From assembly GCA_046086225.1 (NCBI GenBank), contig JBJSXF010000118.1, positions 1 to 22,193 on the forward strand: a DNA stretch of 22,193 bases, given 5' to 3'. The notes under the pieces were generated by a model that saw nothing but the letters and a program-made list of their open reading frames with translations, made no database searches and was not told where the DNA came from. The stretch's first letter is position 1; each line of letters starts with the position of its first letter. Both the position numbers and the translations under genes were made by a program. Origin of the DNA: JBJSXF01 sp046086225. Lineage in GTDB: Bacteria > Actinomycetota > Acidimicrobiia > IMCC26256 > PALSA-610. This document shows positions 6,645 to 13,160 of this stretch, piece after piece.

Positions 6645-7450
6645 CCGCCGCAGGAACGGACGGCGCGCTCACGGGCCGCGCCGCGCTGGTCACGGGGGGC
6701 GGCTCGGGCATCGGCCTCGGCACGGCTCGGCGCCTCGCCCGTGACGGGGCGCACGTCACGATCGCCGGGCGCACGGAGGCGAGACTCGCCGCGGCCGTCG
6801 AGGAGATCGGATCGGTCGCCGCGCCCGACGCCCGGATCGGCTACGTGGTCGCCGACGTCACCGACGAGCGCGACGTCGAGCGGGCGGTGGTCGCCGCCAC
6901 GGTCGACGGGAACCTCGACGTGTGCTTCGCGTGCGCGGGCGGCTCGCTGCACGGCGGTCCGATCGTCGTCTCGGACGCCGACGGGTGGCGCGCCACCATC
7001 GACCTCAACCTGGTGGGCACCTTCCTCACGATCAAACACGCGTCGGCGGCGATGGTGGCGTCCGGGGGTGGCTCGATCATCGCCATGTCGTCGATCGCGG
7101 GTCACACCACGCACCGCTACATGAGCGCGTACTGCGCGAGCAAGGCGGCCATCGAGATGCTCGTGAAGTGCGCGGCCGACGAGCTCGGCGAGCAGGGAGT
7201 TCGGGTCAACGCGGTGCAGCCCGGCATCGTCGACACCGAACTGGTCGGCTTCATCACGGCCGGGGGCGACGTCCTCGACAGCTACTACGAGAACATGCCG
7301 ATCGCCCGGGTCGGCACCGTCGACGACATCGCGTCGGTGGTGGCGTTCCTCGCCGGTCCGGAATCCACCTGGATCACGGGCCAGATGATCGGCATCGACG
7401 GCGGACACCAGTTGCGCCGCGGTCCCGATTACTCGTTCTTCGCGGGCTGA
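6641..7450 (+). CDS. Short-chain dehydrogenase/reductase (classical SDR)
   Basis: This 269-aa classical SDR has the cofactor motif TGGGSGIG (18-25), the catalytic Ser151 in AMSSIAG, and Tyr164-x3-Lys168 (YCASK) exactly 13 residues later. AGRTEA near residue 42, with Arg at the end of strand 2, is more compatible with NADP(H) than NAD(H), though this is weak evidence. GTG 6641 overlaps the ferredoxin stop by 4 nt and the acyl-CoA dehydrogenase starts 2 nt after its stop, so all three form one operon. A role as a 3-hydroxyacyl-CoA or hydroxysteroid dehydrogenase in beta-oxidation fits the context but the substrate is not visible. Confidence 0.92.
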   Translation: MTAAGTDGALTGRAALVTGGGSGIGLGTARRLARDGAHVTIAGRTEARLAAAVEEIGSVAAPDARIGYVVADVTDERDVERAVVAATVDGNLDVCFACAGGSLHGGPIVVSDADGWRATIDLNLVGTFLTIKHASAAMVASGGGSIIAMSSIAGHTTHRYMSAYCASKAAIEMLVKCAADELGEQGVRVNAVQPGIVDTELVGFITAGGDVLDSYYENMPIARVGTVDDIASVVAFLAGPESTWITGQMIGIDGGHQLRRGPDYSFFAG

Positions 7451-7452
7451 CC

Positions 7453-8676
7453 GTGGACTTCGACGAGACTCCCGAGGAGCAGGCGTTCCGGGGCGAGGTG
7501 CGGGCCTGGCTCGAGGCGCGGGCGTCGCGGCGCGTCGCGGGCGGTCCGTCCGACCACTCGTACGTGCCGGGCGAGCGTTCGGAGGAGGGCGACCTCGCCC
7601 ACGTCGAGGCCTGCCGGGTCTGGCAGCGCGAGCTGCACGCCGGGGGCTGGGCGGGGATCACGTGGCCGACCGAGGCCGGTGGCCGGGGCGGTGCGGGCTG
7701 GCAGCAACGCATCTTCAACGAGGAGCAGGCTCGCTTCGACGTGCCGGTCGGCGCCTTCGCGGTGGGCATCGGCATGGCCGGTCCCACGATCATCGCCTGG
7801 GGCAGCGACGAGCAGAAGGAGCGGCTCCTCCCGCCGATGCTCACCGGCGACGAGATCTGGTGTCAGCTCTTCTCGGAGCCGGGTGCGGGCTCCGACCTCG
7901 CCGGCCTGCGCACGAAGGCGGTGCGCGACGGTGACGAGTGGGTTGTCAACGGGCAGAAGGTCTGGACGTCGGGTGCGCACTACAGCCACTGGGGTGTGCT
8001 GCTCGCCCGCACCGATCCCGACGTGCCGAAGCACCGGGGCATCACCGCGTTCGCGCTCGACATGCGCACCCCCGGGATCGACATCCGCCCGCTGCGCCAG
8101 ATCACCGGGGCCGCCCACTTCAACGAGGTGTTCCTCACCGACGTGCGGGTCGCCGACTCCCACCGGATCGGCCCACTCGACGACGGCTGGCGCGTGGCGA
8201 ACACGATGCTCGCGAACGAGCGGTCGTTCATCGGCGGTGGCGGGCGGGTCGGCTTCGGCGATCTCGTCGAGCTCGCCCGGGCGCACGGCACCAGCGCCGA
8301 CCCGCTGGTACGCCAGGAGCTCGCCCGCTCGTACACGCGTCTGCAACTCATCAAGTGGCTGGGCTGGCGGTCGCGCAGCCGCAAGGACCAGGGCCTCGGG
8401 CCCGAGGCGTCGGTGCTCAAGCTCGCCGCCTCCCGCCGGCTGGAGTACGACGGCGACCTCGTGCTGCGTCTCCAGGGCACCCCGGCGGTGCTCGCCGATG
8501 CCGACGCGGTGTCGGGGGGCTACTGGCAGCAGCAGTTCCTCATGCAGTGGAGCTCCCGGATCGGTGGCGGCACCGAGCAGGTGCAGCGCAACGTGATCGG
8601 TGAGCGGGTGCTCGGCCTGCCGGGTGAGCCCCGCCCCGACAAGACCCTCCCGTTCCGCGACCTGCCGACCGGTTGA
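7453..8676 (+). CDS. Acyl-CoA dehydrogenase family protein
   Basis: This 407-aa FAD-dependent acyl-CoA dehydrogenase has the three expected regions: an N-terminal helical domain starting VDFDETPEEQ; the middle beta domain with FSEPGAGSDLAGLRTKAV and NGQKVWTSGA; and the C-terminal helical domain ending with RIGGGTEQVQRNVIGERVLG. It introduces the 2,3-double bond into an acyl-CoA. The GGGTEQVQRN ending resembles the FadE branch of actinobacteria that often handles bulky or branched substrates. GTG 7453 is 2 nt after the SDR stop and lacks a Shine-Dalgarno, implying translational coupling. It is third in the ferredoxin-SDR-ACAD operon and convergent with the phospholipase gene. Confidence 0.93.
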   Translation: MDFDETPEEQAFRGEVRAWLEARASRRVAGGPSDHSYVPGERSEEGDLAHVEACRVWQRELHAGGWAGITWPTEAGGRGGAGWQQRIFNEEQARFDVPVGAFAVGIGMAGPTIIAWGSDEQKERLLPPMLTGDEIWCQLFSEPGAGSDLAGLRTKAVRDGDEWVVNGQKVWTSGAHYSHWGVLLARTDPDVPKHRGITAFALDMRTPGIDIRPLRQITGAAHFNEVFLTDVRVADSHRIGPLDDGWRVANTMLANERSFIGGGGRVGFGDLVELARAHGTSADPLVRQELARSYTRLQLIKWLGWRSRSRKDQGLGPEASVLKLAASRRLEYDGDLVLRLQGTPAVLADADAVSGGYWQQQFLMQWSSRIGGGTEQVQRNVIGERVLGLPGEPRPDKTLPFRDLPTG

Positions 8677-8694
8677 CCGCGATCGGGGTCAACC
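8671..8694. terminator. Symmetric hairpin holding both convergent stop codons
   Basis: GGTTGACC (8671-8678) and its reverse complement GGTCAACC (8687-8694) flank an 8-nt loop. Each arm contains a Gly codon plus stop (GGT TGA) of one of the convergent genes: the acyl-CoA dehydrogenase on plus, the phospholipase-like gene on minus. There is no T-tract. A further inverted pair (CCGCGA 8677-8682, TCGCGG 8695-8700) overlaps it. It is the strongest bidirectional terminator candidate here. Confidence 0.5.
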
Positions 8695-9825
8695 TCGCGG
8701 CCGGGTGAGCGTCGCCGGATCCTCGACGTCCTGCGGGCGGCACCCGGGTGGCGCGGTGACCGGGTTGCAGCGTCCGGGTGTGCCGCCGGGGATGCGCACG
8801 ACGTAGCCGGTGCCGAAGCGGGCATCGGGGAGCTCGTAGTCGGTGGCCACGAGGTGCGCTCCGCTCGCGAGCGCGGCGTCCCGGCGGGCGGTGTTGCCGG
8901 CCCGGGCCTCGTAGGTGTCGGCGTCGGCTCGGGTGCGCACGATCATGTTCGCCCGGAGCGCGTCGGCGATGGTGGCCCGGTCGGCGCCGGGCTCCTCGGC
9001 GTTCTTCACGGCGGCGTCGGCGGCGCCCGGCTCGGACGTCGTGAAGACGGCGCTGCCCCGCAGGCCCGGGTGTCGGGCGAGGGCAGTGCGCCGGAACTCG
9101 GATGACGCGGCGTAGATCCAGATGCGGCCCCGGATCCGATCGACGACGGGCCAGCCCCGCTCGCGCACGGCAGCGCCGAGGGTCGGGAAGTCGCCCCGGA
9201 CGGCATCGGGGGTGAGGAGCTGCCGGGCGGGGATCGCGGTTCGGATCTCGGCTTCCAGTCGGTCGAGGCGCTCCGGGCCGAAGTCGGCGTCCTTCAGGTC
9301 GAGGTAGATCGCGATTGGTACGTGCCCGGGGTGCGCTTCCGACCAGTCGCGCACGAGACCGAGGCACGCGGCGAGCGTCAGGCACGACGAGTTGGTGTCG
9401 ACTCCGGCCTGGTGCAGCACCTTGAACCCGGGCTCGCGCATCACCGGGTCGTCGGGGAGGTTCGGGTAGGTCTCCCCGGGCGGTGGGGCGTACTTCGTTC
9501 CTGCGGGGTCGTCGGCGAGGTCGAGCTCGATCTGACGCACACCGAGATCGAACTGCTCGGGGAGCGGTGGGTGCTCGTAGTCGATTTCGGCCGCAATGGC
9601 GGGCACCGACTCCTGCAGGGTCCGCCACACCTCGGGGAACGCGCGCAGGTGGTAGCTGTTGTGGGTGCCGAGCACCTGCACCTGGTCGAGCCGAAGGCCG
9701 GGTGCCAACGGGACGGGCCGGCGGGACTCACCCTCTCCGCCGGATCCTCCGCAGGCCGATGCGACAACGATCAGGGCGAGCAGCAACGCAGCTCCGGGCG
9801 ACCCGAGCGGGGAGGAGCGGCGCAC
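8689..9825 (-). CDS. Ca2+-dependent phosphoinositide-specific phospholipase C-like lipoprotein
   Basis: This 378-aa protein has an N-terminal basic patch, a hydrophobic stretch and a lipobox-like VVASAC, so it is likely an outer-face lipoprotein anchored at Cys25. The mature part matches the bacterial PI-PLC X / phosphatidylinositol-specific phospholipase C1-like family: VLGTHNSYH carries the first catalytic His, LGVRQIELDL the first acidic ligands, and VPIAIYLDLKD the further metal-site acids. The family cleaves phosphoinositide head groups. Start: the leaderless rule seen elsewhere (TAGGCT, then 6 nt) favours GTG 9825; GTG 9831, two codons upstream, directly abuts the hexamer and is the alternative. 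Actinobacteria contain phosphatidylinositol, so the substrate may be self lipid or host/eukaryote lipid. It is divergent from the second ferredoxin. Confidence 0.82.
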   Translation of the reverse strand: MRRSSPLGSPGAALLLALIVVASACGGSGGEGESRRPVPLAPGLRLDQVQVLGTHNSYHLRAFPEVWRTLQESVPAIAAEIDYEHPPLPEQFDLGVRQIELDLADDPAGTKYAPPPGETYPNLPDDPVMREPGFKVLHQAGVDTNSSCLTLAACLGLVRDWSEAHPGHVPIAIYLDLKDADFGPERLDRLEAEIRTAIPARQLLTPDAVRGDFPTLGAAVRERGWPVVDRIRGRIWIYAASSEFRRTALARHPGLRGSAVFTTSEPGAADAAVKNAEEPGADRATIADALRANMIVRTRADADTYEARAGNTARRDAALASGAHLVATDYELPDARFGTGYVVRIPGGTPGRCNPVTAPPGCRPQDVEDPATLTRPRG

Positions 9826-9831
9826 GCCCAC

Positions 9832-9841
9832 AGCCTAGGAT
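9832..9841. promoter_or_regulatory. Overlapping divergent leaderless promoters sharing CCTAGG
   Basis: On the plus strand TAGGAT (9836-9841) ends 6 nt before ATG 9848. On the minus strand TAGGCT (9837 to 9832) ends 6 nt before GTG 9825. The two -10-like hexamers overlap through the palindrome CCTAGG, so RNA polymerase cannot occupy both directions at once. The 22 bp between the two start codons holds the whole visible core of both promoters; neither gene has a Shine-Dalgarno. Confidence 0.55.
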
Positions 9842-9847
9842 TCGCCC

Positions 9848-10048
9848 ATGCCGCTGAGCGTGCGCCTCGACGAGAGCCTCTGTGTCGGACACGGTCGGTG
9901 CTATGCGCTCGCACCCGACGTCTTCGGGGCAGACGACTTCGGACACGCCGTGGTGCTCGTCGCCGAAGTCGAGGGTCGGCTCGCCGATCAGGCCCGGACC
10001 GCGGCCGACAACTGCCCCGAGCGCGCGATCACCGTCGCGGACGCCTGA
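9848..10048 (+). CDS. Single-cluster ferredoxin (FdxD-like)
   Basis: This 66-aa ferredoxin has Cys12-x2-His15-x2-Cys18 and Cys56-Pro, the same length and Cys spacing as the ferredoxin at 6444, but His at the variable cluster-side position instead of Asn and no additional Cys. Identity between the two is moderate (about one third by eye), so this is an old paralogy or separate recruitment. It is followed after 3 nt by an SDR-like gene and then a FadE26/FadE27-like pair; in M. tuberculosis the ferredoxin FdxD (Rv3503c) lies beside an SDR, fadE26 and fadE27 in the cholesterol-degradation cluster. TAGGAT lies 6 nt before the ATG, so the mRNA is probably leaderless. Confidence 0.9.
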   Translation: MPLSVRLDESLCVGHGRCYALAPDVFGADDFGHAVVLVAEVEGRLADQARTAADNCPERAITVADA

Positions 10049-10051
10049 GTC

Positions 10052-10708
10052 GTGAGCGACGGGCTGCGGTACGCCGGCCGTCGCGTCATCGTCACCGGTG
10101 CCGCCACCGGCCCGGGGGCGGCGGTCGCCCGCATCCTCGTCGACCTCGGGGCCGAGGTGCATGCCGTCGACCGAGCCGAGCCGAAGGTCGGGGGGCTGGC
10201 CAGCGTCACCCGGAGCGATCTCCGGGAGCCCGCCGAGGCGAGGGCGGCCGCCACCCGCATCGGATCGATCGTGAACGGGCTCTTCCTCGGCGCGCTGCCG
10301 ACGGCCGGGGCCCCGGATCCCGGCGGGCTCCTCCTCGACCTCGCGGCGGCGCGCGGCTGGATCGATGCGGTCGTCCCCCACATGATCGAAGGCGCCGCGG
10401 TCGCCCTCCTGGCCGCGCCGGTCGCAGCCGGTGCCGACCCGGGCGTCGATCCGGTTGCTGCCTACGTCGCCCACGGGGCCGACGAGCTTGCCGGGGCGGG
10501 GATCCGGATCAACTGCGTGGTTCCCGAGGTCGACCGGCCGGGCGCGACCCCGTCGGCCGATGACTGCGCCTGGCCGCTCGTCTTCCTGAACAGCCCCCGG
10601 GCCGCCGCCGTCACCGGGCAGCGGCTCACCGTCGGTGGCGGCCCGCCGGCTTCCCGGGCCGCTCACCGGACCGACCCCCGGGCGATGACGCCCGAGCGGG
10701 TCGGCTGA
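10052..10708 (+). CDS. Degenerate short-chain dehydrogenase (SDR pseudoenzyme candidate)
   Basis: This 218-aa protein retains the SDR nucleotide-binding start VIVTGAATGPG (12-22) and the late segments GIRINCVVPE (150-159) and TGQRLTVGGG (188-197). The active site is missing: where NISS is expected the sequence is ALLAAP (118-123), and after Tyr138 the lysine position is Gly142 (YVAHG). The helix that normally carries YxxxK is shortened by several residues. The NNAG motif is also absent (NGLFLGALP). It resembles the short 3-alpha-hydroxysteroid-dehydrogenase/carbonyl-reductase type in length. The frame is intact, so it is not an obvious pseudogene; it may bind a nucleotide without catalysis. 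GTG 10052 is 3 nt after the ferredoxin stop. Confidence 0.8.
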   Translation: MSDGLRYAGRRVIVTGAATGPGAAVARILVDLGAEVHAVDRAEPKVGGLASVTRSDLREPAEARAAATRIGSIVNGLFLGALPTAGAPDPGGLLLDLAAARGWIDAVVPHMIEGAAVALLAAPVAAGADPGVDPVAAYVAHGADELAGAGIRINCVVPEVDRPGATPSADDCAWPLVFLNSPRAAAVTGQRLTVGGGPPASRAAHRTDPRAMTPERVG

Positions 10709-10713
10709 CCCCG

Positions 10714-10773
10714 TTCGACAGCCCGCCCCCGGCGCCGCCAAGATGGCGGTGACCCGAACCGAACCCCGGAGGG
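10714..10773 (+). promoter_or_regulatory. Possible promoter and Shine-Dalgarno for the FadE26-like gene
   Basis: TTCGAC (10714-10719), a weak -35, is followed 19 nt later by CAAGAT (10739-10744), then GGAGGG (10768-10773) 5 nt before ATG 10779. The Shine-Dalgarno is convincing and decides the start over the in-frame ATG 10743. The promoter hexamers are weak matches; the gene could instead be read through from the ferredoxin promoter. Confidence 0.35.
10735..10749. repeat. Inverted repeat overlapping the putative -10 of the FadE26-like gene
   Basis: CCGCCA (10735-10740) and TGGCGG (10744-10749) are perfect inverted arms around AGA. The palindrome overlaps CAAGAT, so it could be an operator, or a weak terminator for the SDR-like gene upstream. 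It has no T-tract. Confidence 0.35.
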
Positions 10774-10778
10774 ATCTC

Positions 10779-11957
10779 ATGTACGTCGGCCTCTCGAAGG
10801 AGCAGGAAGCGCTCCGCGACGAGCTGCGCGCCTACTACGACCAGCTCATCACGCCCGCGGTCGAGGACGACCTCCGCAAGGGCGAGGGCATCGGTCAGAT
10901 GTCGAAAGACGTCTGGAAGCAGATGTGCGGCGACGGCTGGTCGGGGGTGGGCTGGCCCAAGGAGTGGGGCGGCAAGGGCCTCACCCCGATCGAGCAGTTC
11001 GTGTTCTTCGACGAGTCGATGCGCGCCGGTGCTCCGGTGCCGATGCTCACGATCAACTCGGTGGCGCCGACGATCATGCGGTACGGCTCGGAGGAGCAGA
11101 AGCAGTTCTTCGTCCCGAAGATCCTGAAGGGCGAGATCCACTTCGCGATCGGCTACACCGAGCCCGACGCCGGCACCGACCTCGCTTCGCTCAAGACGAG
11201 CGCGGTGCGCGACGGCGACGAGTGGGTGATCAACGGGCAGAAGGTCTACACGTCGCTCGCCACCGGGTCCGACTACATCTGGCTCGCGGTGCGCACGAAC
11301 ACCGAGGTCAAGAAGCACAAGGGCATCTCGATCATCATCGTGCCGACCGACACGCCCGGCTACTCCTACAAGCCGATCGAGAACTTCGGTGGGCTGAACA
11401 CCAACATCACCTACTACGAGGATGTCCGGGTGCCGGTCGGCAACCTCGTGGGCGAGGAGAACCGGGGCTGGGACCTCATCACCAACCAGCTCAACCACGA
11501 GCGGGTCACGCTCTGCTCCTCGGGGGTCGTCGAGCGTCAGCTCGACGACGTGCGCCGCTGGGCCCAGGAGACGACACTGGCCGACGGTCGGCGCGTGATC
11601 GACCAGGAGTGGGTGCAGCTCAACCTCTGCCGGGTCCACGCCAAGCTCGAGTTCCTGCGCCTCATCAACTGGAAGGTCGCCTGGCTCGCCCAGAGCGGCG
11701 CGGCGCTGAACCCGGCCGATGCCTCGACTATCAAGGTCTACGGCACCGAGTTCTACCTGGAGGCGGCCCGGCTGCTCATGGAGGTCATGCGCGACCAGGC
11801 GCCGATCTCGGGCGGTTCGCCCGGCGCGGTCATCCGGGGTCGGGTCGAGCGGATGCTGCGCGGCATGCACATCCTCACGTTCGGCGGTGGCACCAACGAG
11901 ATGCAGCGCGACCTGATCGCGATCTTCGGGCTCGGCATGCCGGGCTCGCCGCGCTGA
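10779..11957 (+). CDS. Acyl-CoA dehydrogenase, FadE26-like (ChsE4-type alpha subunit)
   Basis: This 392-aa acyl-CoA dehydrogenase closely resembles M. tuberculosis FadE26 along its length: VGWPKEWGGKGL, GAPVPMLTINSVAPTI, GYTEPDAGTDLASLKTSAV (125-143), NQLNHERVTL, EWVQLNLCRVHAKLEFL and the C-terminal ILTFGGGTNEMQRD. FadE26 pairs with FadE27 as the alpha2beta2 enzyme ChsE4-ChsE5, which dehydrogenates the C8 steroid side chain at the CoA ester. The next gene is FadE27-like, so a heterotetramer is strongly suggested. GGAGGG lies 5 nt before the ATG. Steroid as substrate is inferred from family and synteny; related pairs in other actinobacteria act on other branched or bulky acyl-CoAs. Confidence 0.92.
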   Translation: MYVGLSKEQEALRDELRAYYDQLITPAVEDDLRKGEGIGQMSKDVWKQMCGDGWSGVGWPKEWGGKGLTPIEQFVFFDESMRAGAPVPMLTINSVAPTIMRYGSEEQKQFFVPKILKGEIHFAIGYTEPDAGTDLASLKTSAVRDGDEWVINGQKVYTSLATGSDYIWLAVRTNTEVKKHKGISIIIVPTDTPGYSYKPIENFGGLNTNITYYEDVRVPVGNLVGEENRGWDLITNQLNHERVTLCSSGVVERQLDDVRRWAQETTLADGRRVIDQEWVQLNLCRVHAKLEFLRLINWKVAWLAQSGAALNPADASTIKVYGTEFYLEAARLLMEVMRDQAPISGGSPGAVIRGRVERMLRGMHILTFGGGTNEMQRDLIAIFGLGMPGSPR

Positions 11958-11976
11958 CCCGATTCCGTTTCGGTTC

Positions 11977-11993
11977 CGGTCCGACGCGGACCG
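11977..11993. repeat. Hairpin between the two acyl-CoA dehydrogenase genes
   Basis: CGGTCCG (11977-11983) and CGGACCG (11987-11993) form a perfect 7-bp stem with a 3-nt ACG loop in the 61-nt gap. No T-tract follows. It could stabilise or process the mRNA to set alpha:beta stoichiometry, attenuate read-through, or be a protein-binding operator. Confidence 0.4.
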
Positions 11994-12006
11994 ACCGTTC
12001 CTGACC

Positions 12007-12012
12007 AAGGAG
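12007..12012 (+). promoter_or_regulatory. Shine-Dalgarno AAGGAG for the FadE27-like gene
   Basis: AAGGAG lies 6 nt before GTG 12019 and fixes that start; the gene is therefore translated independently although probably co-transcribed with the FadE26-like gene. Confidence 0.7.
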
Positions 12013-12018
12013 CATTCC

Positions 12019-13140
12019 GTGGACTTCGCCCTCTCCGAAGAGCAGCAGGAGCTCGCCGGCCTCGCCGGTCGCATCCTCGGCGACCGCATGACCCTCCCGC
12101 ACCTCAAGGCCTGCGACAACTCCGACGCCTGGTACGACCTCGACACCTGGGGTGAGCTCGCGACGGCCAACATCCTCGGCATCGCGATCCCCGAGGCGGC
12201 GGGCGGTCTCGGGCTCGGCTTCCTCGACCTGTGCATGGTGCTGCGCGAGGTCGGCCGCTACGTGGCACCGCTGCCGGTGCTGCCGACGCTCGTCTCCTAT
12301 GCGCTCCCCCTCGCCCGGTACGGCGGTGACGAGGCGCTGGCGACGCTCGGCGGGGTGGCCGCAGGTGAGTTCCTGGGCACGGCTGCGCTCGTCGAGTACG
12401 GCGCCGAGCCCGAGGCGCCGGCGACGACCGCCGTGGCCGACGGCGGGGGTTGGCGGATCGACGGTCTCAAGCACAGCGTGCCGCTCGGTCCGGCGGCGGC
12501 CGAGGTTCTCGTTCCCGCCCGCTCCGGCGACGGGATCGTGGTGCTGCGCGTCCCCACCGACGCGTCCGGTCTCACCTGGACCCACCAGGAGATCATGAAC
12601 CGCGAGCCGCTCTTCGAACTGCGGCTCGACGGGGTCGTCGTCGGCGCCGATGCCGTCGTCGGTACGCCCGCGCTCGGGCGCGAGGTGCTCGCCTACACGC
12701 TCGACCGCACGGTCGTGGCCACCTGCGCGGTGGTCTCGGGAGTCGCCGACGACGTGCTGAAGCGCACCGCGCACTACACGACCGAACGCAAGCAGTTCGA
12801 TCGCCAGATCGGCACCTTCCAGGCGGTCGGGCAGCGGCTCGCCGACTGCTTCATCGACAACCAGGGCATCGAGCTCACGATGATGCAGGCGGCCACCCAC
12901 CTCGACGAGGGGGCCGGCGACCCGGCCGAGATCGCCACCGCGAAGTACTGGGCGGCCGAGGGCGGCAACCGGATCGGTCACGCGGCCCTGCACATCCACG
13001 GCGGGATCAGCATCGACCTCGACTACCCGATCCACCGCTACTTCCTGTGGCTCAAGCGCTACGAGTTCTCGCTCGGCTCGGCGACGCCCGAGCTCCTGCG
13101 TATCGGCAAGGTGCTCGCCGAGACGCCGGTCGCCGACTGA
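12019..13140 (+). CDS. Acyl-CoA dehydrogenase, FadE27-like (ChsE5-type beta subunit)
   Basis: This 373-aa protein matches FadE27: the N-terminal MDFALSEEQQEL, a poorly conserved middle domain lacking the usual EPGAGSD motif, then TTERKQFDRQIGTFQAVGQRLADCFID and the C-terminal HIHGGISIDLDYPIHRYFLWLKRYEFSLG. In ChsE4-ChsE5 and related heterotetramers the beta subunit contributes to FAD binding and architecture while the alpha subunit carries most of the active site, and the loss of the middle-domain motif here fits that division. AAGGAG precedes GTG 12019 by 6 nt. It is the last gene of the ferredoxin-SDR-ACAD-ACAD group and convergent with RNase D, 20 nt away. Confidence 0.92.
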   Translation: MDFALSEEQQELAGLAGRILGDRMTLPHLKACDNSDAWYDLDTWGELATANILGIAIPEAAGGLGLGFLDLCMVLREVGRYVAPLPVLPTLVSYALPLARYGGDEALATLGGVAAGEFLGTAALVEYGAEPEAPATTAVADGGGWRIDGLKHSVPLGPAAAEVLVPARSGDGIVVLRVPTDASGLTWTHQEIMNREPLFELRLDGVVVGADAVVGTPALGREVLAYTLDRTVVATCAVVSGVADDVLKRTAHYTTERKQFDRQIGTFQAVGQRLADCFIDNQGIELTMMQAATHLDEGAGDPAEIATAKYWAAEGGNRIGHAALHIHGGISIDLDYPIHRYFLWLKRYEFSLGSATPELLRIGKVLAETPVAD

Positions 13141-13160
13141 CCGATCGGGAGCGCGCCGGT

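Noticed and set aside
6334..6774. Upstream extension of the dienelactone hydrolase to about 383 codons.
   Set aside because: The extra N-terminus is Pro/Arg-rich, overlaps the divergent ferredoxin and SDR genes, and a strong Shine-Dalgarno fixes GTG 6333.
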